DNA of 64,000 bases from Comamonas sp. Y33R10-2 (lineage in GTDB: Bacteria; Pseudomonadota; Gammaproteobacteria; Burkholderiales; Burkholderiaceae_C), in contig NZ_CP079925.1 in assembly GCF_019355935.1 (NCBI RefSeq), positions 1-64,000 on the forward strand. The letters run 5' to 3'. How positions within the stretch are numbered: position 1 is the first letter of the stretch; each line of letters opens with the position of its first letter. Both the position numbers and the translations under genes were made by a program. The notes under the pieces are model-generated. The model had not been told where the DNA came from, searched no databases, and saw nothing but the letters and a program-made list of their open reading frames with translations. Below are positions 1 to 18,523 of this stretch, one piece after another.

Positions 1-6
1 CTTTCT
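1..6 (+). rRNA. rrs: 16S rRNA, last bases only (operon 1)
   Basis: The first six bases match the 3' end of the two complete 16S genes, just after the anti-Shine-Dalgarno region. The rest of the gene lies outside the window. Confidence 0.8.
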
Positions 7-107
7 GGAAAAATGCTGCTTTAAGTTGAACGTCCACACTTATCGGTTGTTGGAACAAGCCAAAACGGGTTTGTATTGAGAAATCGATGCGAGCAAGAAA
101 TTGGAAT

Positions 108-184
108 GGGTCTGTAGCTCAGCTGGTTAGAGCACTGTGTTGATAACGCAGGGGTCGTTGGTTCGAGCCCAACTAGACCCACCA
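108..184 (+). tRNA. tRNA-Ile (GAU), operon 1
   Basis: A 77-base cloverleaf with encoded CCA end. The anticodon loop reads UUGAUAA between CUGUG and CGCAG, giving anticodon GAU. It is identical to the copies at 5870 and 11642 and sits in the usual 16S-23S spacer position. Confidence 0.97.
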
Positions 185-224
185 GTACTTCGGTACTGAA
201 TCCAACATCTGGATTGACAATCCC

Positions 225-297
225 GGGGATTAGCTCAGCTGGGAGCACCTGCTTTGCAAGCAGGGGGTCGTCGGTTCGATCCCGTCATCCTCCACCA
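225..297 (+). tRNA. tRNA-Ala (UGC), operon 1, three bases short
   Basis: The anticodon loop (CUUUGCAAG) and T arm match the other two tRNA-Ala copies. This one is 73 bases instead of 76: one G is missing from the acceptor-stem G run and two bases (GA) are missing at the D-loop/D-stem border. As written the acceptor stem is one pair short and the D arm cannot form normally. It is either a decayed copy or a sequence error; seven single-base deletions in the adjacent 23S point to error. Confidence 0.85.
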
Positions 298-385
298 GGT
301 TAAAAATGATAGCGTCCAGTGATGCTATAATCGTGGGCTCAGCAAGTGCTACAAAGCATGGGTTGAGAAGGCGAAAACAGAAATT

Positions 386-424
386 CAATATAAAAGCAGT
401 CTGAAGCAGACTGCTTTTATATTG
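386..424 (+). other. Perfect 18-bp hairpin in rRNA spacer (operon 1)
   Basis: CAATATAAAAGCAGTCTG and its exact reverse complement are separated by the three bases AAG. It lies inside the transcribed spacer, upstream of boxA. It has no following U run, so it looks like an RNA-processing structure rather than a terminator. Confidence 0.8.
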
Positions 425-441
425 ATCTTTGATCAATAGGC

Positions 442-456
442 TGTTCTTTAAAAATT
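442..456 (+). promoter_or_regulatory. boxA-like antitermination site (operon 1)
   Basis: TGTTCTTTAAAAATT resembles the boxA element that recruits NusB/NusE in rRNA transcripts (Escherichia coli TGCTCTTTAACA). It is in the usual spacer position upstream of 23S. Confidence 0.65.
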
Positions 457-713
457 CATAGAGTCGAAATCAGCGTTGCTGGTGGAAAGCATTAACCAAG
501 GTTAATGCACCGTGCCATCAGCAACTTTTTGATTGCGTCAAAACAAATATTTTGCGAAAGCAAAGATATTTAGTAATGACGAATATTCTCAAAGCTGTGT
601 CGAAAGATACAGCCAAAGATATTCACATTACGGCATAACGCGTGAGGTGTAAGACCTCACCAGTCTTTGAAGTTCTAGAGCTTTGTGTTTCGCAAGAGAC
701 GTCAAAGTTATAG

Positions 714-3586
<2,873 letters not shown>

Positions 3587-3766
3587 ATAACTTTGGGTTT
3601 AGCTCAGAAAATAAAAGACAGAATGAATTGTGAAAACGATCATTCAAGTTATGCCAAATAGGCGCAATCGAATAAGCTGATTAAGACTCTATGAATTCGT
3701 TGGATTGAAAGCAATCGATTAAGAAGTTAATCGAGAAAATAAGCGATCGATCTGACAAAAAGTTTA

Positions 3767-3882
3767 TGCCTGATGACCATAGCAAGTTGGTACCACTCCT
3801 TCCCATCCCGAACAGGACCGTGAAACGACTTAGCGCCGATGATAGTGCGGGTTCCCGTGTGAAAGTAGGTCATCGTCAGGCT
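3767..3882 (+). rRNA. rrf: 5S rRNA, operon 1
   Basis: About 116 bases. The ends pair (GCCTGATGACC with GGTCATCGTCAGGC), and the conserved CCGAAC loop is present. It lies 180 bases after 23S, an interval in which nothing else is seen. Confidence 0.93.
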
Positions 3883-3890
3883 CTTACGCC

Positions 3891-3918
3891 AAAACGCCTG
3901 GCTCACGCCAGGCGTTTT
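3891..3918 (+). terminator. Hairpin after 5S of operon 1
   Basis: AAAACGCCTGGC, loop TCAC, then GCCAGGCGTTTT: a 12-bp perfect stem ending in a short T run. It is the probable end of the operon 1 transcript and lies upstream of the promoter candidate for operon 2. Confidence 0.75.
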
Positions 3919-3962
3919 CTTCTCTCTCTTCGCAAGAGGGGTGAGAAGAAAACGCAAAAACG

Positions 3963-3994
3963 TTTTAAAAGTACTGTGAAAACAGTGCTACAAT
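3963..3994 (+). promoter_or_regulatory. Candidate promoter for rRNA operon 2
   Basis: TACAAT at 3989-3994 is a good -10 hexamer, after an AT-rich stretch that gives only a weak -35 (TTAAAA, 3965-3970). It lies about 240 bases upstream of 16S, past the preceding terminator hairpin. The exact start site is an inference. Confidence 0.4.
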
Positions 3995-4234
3995 CTAAGG
4001 CTTCGCTGATCACAGTAAGCAACGAAATTCAAGTGGTTTTAAAGCTGTTTGAGTTCTCAGATCCTTAAAAAAATACAGCCGATAAGTGTGGGCGTTTGAT
4101 GGCAAGCAGACAGTTCTTCGGAACAAAACTCTTCGGAGTATCAAGCGCTCACGAAAACAGTAATTATGGAAGAATTTATTCTTCTTAATTCCGTCAAGTG
4201 AGTGAGCAGTCGAAAGACTTTAAATTCAAGATCG
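3995..4234 (+). other. 16S leader region, operon 2
   Basis: A transcribed leader with no gene. GCCGATAAGTGTGGGCGTT (4078-4096) pairs with AACGTCCACACTTATCGGTT just after 16S (5791-5810) through one G-U pair. This forms the expected long RNase III processing stem around 16S. A boxA-like run (GATCCTTAAAAAAATA) precedes it. Confidence 0.7.
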
Positions 4235-5768
<1,534 letters not shown>

Positions 5769-5869
5769 GGAAAAATGCTGCTTTAAGTTGAACGTCCACA
5801 CTTATCGGTTGTTGGAACAAGCCAAAACGGGTTTGTATTGAGAAATCGATGCGAGCAAGAAATTGGAAT

Positions 5870-5946
5870 GGGTCTGTAGCTCAGCTGGTTAGAGCACTGT
5901 GTTGATAACGCAGGGGTCGTTGGTTCGAGCCCAACTAGACCCACCA
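5870..5946 (+). tRNA. tRNA-Ile (GAU), operon 2
   Basis: A 77-base cloverleaf with anticodon GAU and encoded CCA, 101 bases after 16S. Confidence 0.97.
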
Positions 5947-5986
5947 GTACTTCGGTACTGAATCCAACATCTGGATTGACAATCCC

Positions 5987-6062
5987 GGGGGATTAGCTCA
6001 GCTGGGAGAGCACCTGCTTTGCAAGCAGGGGGTCGTCGGTTCGATCCCGTCATCCTCCACCA
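5987..6062 (+). tRNA. tRNA-Ala (UGC), operon 2
   Basis: An intact 76-base cloverleaf. The acceptor stem GGGGGAU pairs with AUCCUCC, the anticodon is UGC and CCA is encoded. It is the reference for judging the shortened copy at 225. Confidence 0.97.
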
Positions 6063-6150
6063 GGTTAAAAATGATAGCATCCAGTGATGCTATAATCGTG
6101 GGCTCAGCAAGTGCTACAAAGCATGGGTTGAGAAGGCGAAAACAGAAATT

Positions 6151-6189
6151 CAATATAAAAGCAGTCTGAAGCAGACTGCTTTTATATTG
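6151..6189 (+). other. Perfect 18-bp hairpin in rRNA spacer (operon 2)
   Basis: Same stem and AAG loop as at 386-424, unchanged. Confidence 0.8.
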
Positions 6190-6206
6190 ATCTTTGATCA
6201 ATAGGC

Positions 6207-6221
6207 TGTTCTTTAAAAATT
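6207..6221 (+). promoter_or_regulatory. boxA-like antitermination site (operon 2)
   Basis: TGTTCTTTAAAAATT, identical to the copy at 442. The rest of the 6063-6478 spacer holds no gene. Confidence 0.65.
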
Positions 6222-6478
6222 CATAGAGTCGAAATCAGCGTTGCTGGTGGAAAGCATTAACCAAGGTTAATGCACCGTGCCATCAGCAACTTTTTGATTG
6301 CGTCAAAACAAATATTTTGCGAAAGCAAAGATATTTAGTAATGACGAATATTCTCAAAGCTGTGTCGAAAGATACAGCCAAAGATATTCACATTACGGCA
6401 TAACGCGTGAGGTGTAAGACCTCACCAGTCTTTGAAGTTCTAGAGCTTTGTGTTTCGCAAGAGACGTCAAAGTTATAG

Positions 6479-9358
<2,880 letters not shown>

Positions 9359-9538
9359 ATAACTTTGGGTTTAGCTCAGAAAATAAAAGACAGAATGAAT
9401 TGTGAAAACGATCATTCAAGTTATGCCAAATAGGCGCAATCGAATAAGCTGATTAAGACTCTATGAATTCGTTGGATTGAAAGCAATCGATTAAGAAGTT
9501 AATCGAGAAAATAAGCGATCGATCTGACAAAAAGTTTA

Positions 9539-9654
9539 TGCCTGATGACCATAGCAAGTTGGTACCACTCCTTCCCATCCCGAACAGGACCGTGAAACGA
9601 CTTAGCGCCGATGATAGTGCGGGTTCCCGTGTGAAAGTAGGTCATCGTCAGGCT
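9539..9654 (+). rRNA. rrf: 5S rRNA, operon 2
   Basis: Identical to the first 5S copy, with paired ends and the CCGAAC loop. Confidence 0.95.
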
Positions 9655-9662
9655 CTTACGCC

Positions 9663-9690
9663 AAAACGCCTGGCTCACGCCAGGCGTTTT
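9663..9690 (+). terminator. Hairpin after 5S of operon 2
   Basis: The same 12-bp stem with TCAC loop and TTTT tail as at 3891-3918. Confidence 0.75.
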
Positions 9691-9734
9691 CTTCTCTCTC
9701 TTCGCAAGAGGGGTGAGAAGAAAACGCAAAAACG

Positions 9735-9766
9735 TTTTAAAAGTACTGTGAAAACAGTGCTACAAT
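9735..9766 (+). promoter_or_regulatory. Candidate promoter for rRNA operon 3
   Basis: TACAAT at 9761-9766 with the same weak upstream element as the operon 2 candidate. The leader that follows (9767-10006) has no gene and repeats the 16S processing stem arm. Confidence 0.4.
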
Positions 9767-10006
9767 CTAAGGCTTCGCTGATCACAGCAAGCAACGAAAT
9801 TCAAGTGGTTTTAAAGCTGTTTGAGTTCTCAGATCCTTAAAAAAATACAGCCGATAAGTGTGGGCGTTTGATGGCAAGCAGCCAGTTCTTCGGAACAAAA
9901 CTCTTCGGAGTATCAAGCGCTCACGAAAACAGTAATTATGGAAGAATTTATTCTTCTTAATTCCGTCAAGTGAGTGAGCAGTCGAAAGACTTTAAATTCA
10001 AGATCG

Positions 10007-11540
<1,534 letters not shown>

Positions 11541-11641
11541 GGAAAAATGCTGCTTTAAGTTGAACGTCCACACTTATCGGTTGTTGGAACAAGCCAAAAC
11601 GGGTTTGTATTGAGAAATCGATGCGAGCAAGAAATTGGAAT

Positions 11642-11718
11642 GGGTCTGTAGCTCAGCTGGTTAGAGCACTGTGTTGATAACGCAGGGGTCGTTGGTTCGA
11701 GCCCAACTAGACCCACCA
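11642..11718 (+). tRNA. tRNA-Ile (GAU), operon 3
   Basis: Identical to the copies at 108 and 5870. Confidence 0.97.
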
Positions 11719-11758
11719 GTACTTCGGTACTGAATCCAACATCTGGATTGACAATCCC

Positions 11759-11834
11759 GGGGGATTAGCTCAGCTGGGAGAGCACCTGCTTTGCAAGCAG
11801 GGGGTCGTCGGTTCGATCCCGTCATCCTCCACCA
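11759..11834 (+). tRNA. tRNA-Ala (UGC), operon 3
   Basis: An intact 76-base copy, identical to that at 5987. Confidence 0.97.
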
Positions 11835-11922
11835 GGTTAAAAATGATAGCGTCCAGTGATGCTATAATCGTGGGCTCAGCAAGTGCTACAAAGCATGGGT
11901 TGAGAAGGCGAAAACAGAAATT

Positions 11923-11961
11923 CAATATAAAAGCAGTCTGAAGCAGACTGCTTTTATATTG
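11923..11961 (+). other. Perfect 18-bp hairpin in rRNA spacer (operon 3)
   Basis: Third unchanged copy of the stem with AAG loop. Confidence 0.8.
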
Positions 11962-11978
11962 ATCTTTGATCAATAGGC

Positions 11979-11993
11979 TGTTCTTTAAAAATT
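11979..11993 (+). promoter_or_regulatory. boxA-like antitermination site (operon 3)
   Basis: TGTTCTTTAAAAATT, third copy. The surrounding 11835-12250 spacer has no gene. Confidence 0.65.
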
Positions 11994-12250
11994 CATAGAG
12001 TCGAAATCAGCGTTGCTGGTGGAAAGCATTAACCAAGGTTAATGCACCGTGCCATCAGCAACTTTTTGATTGCGTCAAAACAAATATTTTGCGAAAGCAA
12101 AGATATTTAGTAATGACGAATATTCTCAAAGCTGTGTCGAAAGATACAGCCAAAGATATTCACATTACGGCATAACGCGTGAGGTGTAAGACCTCACCAG
12201 TCTTTGAAGTTCTAGAGCTTTGTGTTTCGCAAGAGACGTCAAAGTTATAG

Positions 12251-15130
<2,880 letters not shown>

Positions 15131-15310
15131 ATAACTTTGGGTTTAGCTCAGAAAATAAAAGACAGAATGAATTGTGAAAACGATCATTCAAGTTATGCCA
15201 AATAGGCGCAATCGAATAAGCTGATTAAGACTCTATGAATTCGTTGGATTGAAAGCAATCGATTAAGAAGTTAATCGAGAAAATAAGCGATCGATCTGAC
15301 AAAAAGTTTA

Positions 15311-15426
15311 TGCCTGATGACCATAGCAAGTTGGTACCACTCCTTCCCATCCCGAACAGGACCGTGAAACGACTTAGCGCCGATGATAGTGCGGGTTCCC
15401 GTGTGAAAGTAGGTCATCGTCAGGCT
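15311..15426 (+). rRNA. rrf: 5S rRNA, operon 3
   Basis: Same sequence as the other 5S genes. Identity with the other units stops about four bases downstream, where this copy runs into a different terminator. Confidence 0.95.
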
Positions 15427-15435
15427 CTTACAGAG

Positions 15436-15470
15436 AAAAACCCCGTAATCGAAAGATTACGGGGTTTTTT
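15436..15470 (+). terminator. Terminator of the rRNA array
   Basis: AAAAACCCCGTAATC, loop GAAA, then GATTACGGGGTTTTTT: a 15-bp perfect stem followed by a T run. It is unrelated in sequence to the hairpins after the first two 5S genes. Confidence 0.9.
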
Positions 15471-15543
15471 ATTGGGTGATTCAAAAGTGATAGCGAAAGA
15501 TCCAGCGTTGAAAGCGTTAGGGTCTGAAACACAAACATCAAAT

Positions 15544-15573
15544 AAAAAGAGAGCGCTATGCGCTCTCTTTTTT
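15544..15573. terminator. Bidirectional terminator between rRNA array and adhesin operon
   Basis: AAAAAGAGAGCG and CGCTCTCTTTTTT form an AT-flanked stem around CTATG. It can end transcription from either side, and so could have served the minus-strand adhesin operon before the insertion sequence arrived beside it. Confidence 0.7.
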
Positions 15574-16437
15574 GAAGCTTCCTCGTTTTCCTGTGCCACG
15601 TAAAAGTAGAGGTTAGGAAAACGATTGACACGATACGCAACCGGCGGAATCCGGCCTAGCGATTCATGTGGACGATGGTGGTTATAGCGATGCCACCAGT
15701 CCTCGGTCATCGAGCGCACTTCCTGCAACGATTCAAAGACATAGCAGTCGAGCACCTCCGTTCTGTAAGTTCTGTTGAAACGTTCAACATAAGCGTTATG
15801 CATCGGTTTTCCCGGCTGAATGTGGCGCAGCTCTACGCCTTTGCGCTGTGCCCATTGCTTTAAAGCCTGGGCGATGAACTCTGGTCCGTTGTCCAGGCGA
15901 ATGGACTGCGGCGCCCCACGGACCTCAGCAAGTTCCTCCAAGGCACGTACCGCCCGAGCGGCGGGCAAGCTGGTGTCAATCTAGATACGCAGGCATTCCC
16001 GGTTGAATTAGTCAATGACATTGAAGGATCTGAAGCGCCGTCCTGATTACAGGGCATCGGACATGAAGTCGCAACTCCAGCCCTGGTTCGGTGTTGGGGC
16101 TGCGTCCAAGGGCTGCTTGATGCGCTGAGGCAAACGCTTCTTGCCTCGCTTGGGCAGGTTCAGTTTGAGCTGGCAATACACACGCCAGAGCACAGTCTTG
16201 CTCCAGGGCTGCGCTTGATAACGAGCGCTGGCGTAAAGCAGCCCAAACCCGTGGCGAGGATTCAATGCCAGTATCTTTGAATGAAGTCGATTACCCCGGA
16301 GTCGTCACAGACCACACGTGCATATCGCAGCGTTGAGCGAGTCAGGCCCGCAGCTTGGCAAGCTCTGCGCTGACTTAGGCGATGCTCACTCATGAGCGCA
16401 TGCACGATGGACTGCCGACGCTCCAGGGTCAGAGCTT
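15573..16437 (-). pseudogene. IS3-family transposase orfB (integrase core), broken
   Basis: Read on the minus strand this matches the orfB DDE integrase: an HTH-like start (LSQRRACQAAGLTRSTLRY), a middle part (NPRHGFGLLYASAR) and the core with LDNGPEF, HIQPGKPMHNAYVERFNR and HRPHESLG. It cannot be translated. A frameshift lies near 16265, and in-frame stops occur at 16047-16049, 16008-16010 and 15981-15983. The last piece also reads past the element end without a stop. The enzyme would have catalysed transposition of the element. Confidence 0.85.
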
Positions 16438-16692
16438 TCGCTCGACAACATCCTTCAGGGCATGGTGCACGAGGGCCAAATCGGCATACATGCGCTTGAG
16501 CTTGGCATTCTCTTGCAACTGCCGCATCTGGCCCAGATGGGGCACGGACATCCCTGAATACTGCCTCTTCCGCTTGTAGTACGTGGCAACGCTGATGCCA
16601 TGTTTGCGGCAGGTGTCACCGACTTTGGCGCCGAGTTCAACATCCTTGAGGATGCCGACGATTTGCGCTTCACTGAATCTGGACTTATTCAT
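16429..16692 (-). CDS. IS3-family transposase orfA
   Basis: An 87-residue protein of the InsE/OrfA type that binds the element ends through an N-terminal helix-turn-helix (residues about 5-45: FSEAQIVGILKDVELGAKVG, then CRKHGISVATYYKRK). A short leucine-zipper-like segment follows (LQENAKLKRMYADLALVHHALKDV). The frame is open and the length normal, and it overlaps the start of orfB as usual. With orfB destroyed it cannot support transposition alone. NENAKL-type zippers usually begin with an acidic pair that looks degraded here. Confidence 0.8.
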   Translation of the reverse strand: MNKSRFSEAQIVGILKDVELGAKVGDTCRKHGISVATYYKRKRQYSGMSVPHLGQMRQLQENAKLKRMYADLALVHHALKDVVERKL

Positions 16693-16767
16693 GTAGAGAC
16701 CTCCATGGGGTGGATTCTCTACTTCTGAGTGGCGCGAAGATTCGAGGAGGCTTCATTTTCAGAGTTT

Positions 16768-17229
16768 TTAATGCTGAACATCATTCACCATATTCATGCA
16801 TTGTCTACGACGCCATACAGTATTTTCAATGACTTTCTGATTTCCATCGACAACTAGCTTGTATTGGCAAACAATGTAGTTTTCTGAATTAGCCATTTTA
16901 AATTTAAGATTGTAGTCCAATTCTTCGCTATTTTTACTAATTTTTCGTTTTATTGGTTGTCCCAGTAGTGCTAAAGCTTGCTCAAGGGGTAAGCCCTTTT
17001 TCAGTTGTTGCAAATGTTGTGGTTGAGTAATAATACCGTCTCTCAAAAAAGGTTCGGAGAAATCGGGACGTCGAGCTTCTACATCTTTATACTCAAGTTT
17101 ATTAGGGTTAGAGGCTTCATCCACTGGGTTCATATGAGCCAGCTCAGCGGTGGCATTGCTTATCATTGCTCCAGTGAAGGCTGTCAACGCTATAAGCTTA
17201 AAAGCTTTCAATGAGAATTTCATTTTCAT
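16768..17229 (-). CDS. BamE-like periplasmic protein of the adhesin operon
   Basis: A 153-residue protein with a signal peptide (hydrophobic residues 11-27, probable cut after SNATA). Residues about 70-150 resemble the BamE/SmpA fold: a GLPLEQALALLGQP motif, then beta-strand-like stretches including VCQYKLVVDG and a terminal WRRRQC. BamE itself is a lipoprotein of the outer-membrane assembly complex; this one has no lipobox cysteine, so it should be soluble in the periplasm. It is the last gene of the adhesin/type I secretion operon, 58 bases after the HlyD gene. A role in surface display or in placing the TolC partner is an inference. The two cysteines (near 121 and 144) could form a disulfide. 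Confidence 0.65.
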   Translation of the reverse strand: MKMKFSLKAFKLIALTAFTGAMISNATAELAHMNPVDEASNPNKLEYKDVEARRPDFSEPFLRDGIITQPQHLQQLKKGLPLEQALALLGQPIKRKISKNSEELDYNLKFKMANSENYIVCQYKLVVDGNQKVIENTVWRRRQCMNMVNDVQH

Positions 17230-17287
17230 AATCTATTCTTTCGTGTGAAATAAATCGGTATTTGAATATATTAAATATTGAGCTTGC

Positions 17288-18523
17288 TCAACGCTCACGG
17301 AGTGCCTCGCTGGCCTTATTTAAAGGCTTTGTGAGATAATTCCAAATTGTTTTTTGCCCTGTGCGAATATCTGCGGTAGTCACCATGCCGGGTCCAATAG
17401 GGAGCCGCTGGCCAGCACTGTTAACCAAAGCATCCGAAGCCGTTCGGACTATGACCCGGTAGTAAACGATTTCAGGCTTGACCTCATCGCGCATAGTGTC
17501 TGGTGCAATGGTGCTAACTTTACCGTTAAGGCCTCCGTAAATGGAGTAGTCATAGGCGGTTATTTTAATTAAAGCATCCTGACCTGGATGAATAAATGCA
17601 ATATCACGTGGAGAAATGCGCACCTCGATCAGTAATTGGTCACCAATAGGAACCAGAGTCATTACATTGCCATTGGGAGGTATAACACCTCCAATCGTCG
17701 TAACATCAAGCGCTTTGACAATTGCACGCACAGGCGCTTGCAAGGTGGCTCTATCCAACGTATCTGTTCGACCACGGACAACGGACTGCAGTGATTTGAC
17801 CTCCTCATCAGCCTTAGCTAGATCTTCTCGAGCCTTGACCATGTAACTAGAGCGAGCCTCTGAAATCTTCAAATCTAAATCTGCTCTTTGTCGCTGTAAA
17901 CGAATGAACTCGACATTACTAGCAGCACCACTGGCGAGTAGAGAGTTCGTGATATCAAGCTCCTTGCGCACCAATGCGACGGCCTGGTTAAGGCCTGAGA
18001 GAGTTTCATTTAAGCCATTACGGCGGGAACGCAGCAATGCGGTTTCAGAGCTAATGAGTAGAGGAAAATCATTGAGCTCTGCAGGAAAATTAGGAGTGTC
18101 TCGTCCCTCAACCTCCGCCCTTAAACGAGCGCTGGCTGCCAATGCCGCACGATAGCGTGCCGCAGTTTCTTCGACATTTGACTCGCCGCGGGTTGGGTCC
18201 AGCTTAGCCAGTACTTGGCCCTTTTCTACAGTCTGCCCCTCTTGGACAAGTAACTCGGCCAGAATACCGCCCTCAAGCGATTGAATGCGCTGTTCTCTTG
18301 ATGTAGGAATTACCTGGCCAGAGCCACTGGAAACCTCATCGATTTCAAAAAACATGGCCCAAGCCAGAAACAATAGAACAAAAATAGCAAGGATCCAGAC
18401 AACACGGCCAGAATGACTGGCGCTGACTTCATCCATATCATGCAAGGACACAAGGGCAGCTTTAGAGCTGAGGTGAGGTGCTTCGCTTTCCGAACCTTTA
18501 ACGGGTAGTTTGAACTGCTTCAT
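17288..18523 (-). CDS. Type I secretion membrane fusion protein (HlyD/LapC type)
   Basis: A 411-residue periplasmic adaptor linking the ABC transporter to the outer-membrane channel. It has a short cytoplasmic N-terminus, one membrane segment at about residues 41-59, a lipoyl-like hairpin half (about 68-110, with EGQTVEKGQVLAKLDP), a long helical coiled region to about 250, then the second lipoyl half and beta-barrel (PVRAIVKALDVTTIGGVIPP). The start overlaps the end of the ABC gene by 4 bases, indicating translational coupling. Its substrate is inferred to be the large adhesin at the head of the operon. Confidence 0.92.
   Translation of the reverse strand: MKQFKLPVKGSESEAPHLSSKAALVSLHDMDEVSASHSGRVVWILAIFVLLFLAWAMFFEIDEVSSGSGQVIPTSREQRIQSLEGGILAELLVQEGQTVEKGQVLAKLDPTRGESNVEETAARYRAALAASARLRAEVEGRDTPNFPAELNDFPLLISSETALLRSRRNGLNETLSGLNQAVALVRKELDITNSLLASGAASNVEFIRLQRQRADLDLKISEARSSYMVKAREDLAKADEEVKSLQSVVRGRTDTLDRATLQAPVRAIVKALDVTTIGGVIPPNGNVMTLVPIGDQLLIEVRISPRDIAFIHPGQDALIKITAYDYSIYGGLNGKVSTIAPDTMRDEVKPEIVYYRVIVRTASDALVNSAGQRLPIGPGMVTTADIRTGQKTIWNYLTKPLNKASEALRER

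Larger units (their letters stand above)
298..713 (+). other. tRNA-Ala to 23S spacer, operon 1
   Basis: A non-coding spacer of 416 bases. It holds a perfect 18-bp hairpin (386-424), a boxA-like antitermination sequence (442-456), and at its end the 5' strand (703-720) of an 18-bp stem that pairs exactly with 3578-3595 and encloses the 23S gene. Confidence 0.85.
15573..16755 (-). mobile_element. IS3-family insertion sequence, inactivated
   Basis: The ends are imperfect inverted repeats. Reading inward from 15573 and from 16755 they share TGAAGC, then TCCTCG, GCCAC and AAGTAGAG over about 40 bases. The element is 1183 bp, right for this family. It is flanked on both sides by TTTT, compatible with a 4-bp target duplication, though a T run makes that weak. 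It carries orfA and a ruined orfB on the minus strand and lies 12 bases beyond the stop of the BamE-like gene. Confidence 0.8.

Noticed and set aside
15310..15603. A 97-residue open frame starting in 5S
   Set aside because: It runs through the rRNA gene and its terminator with no ribosome site.
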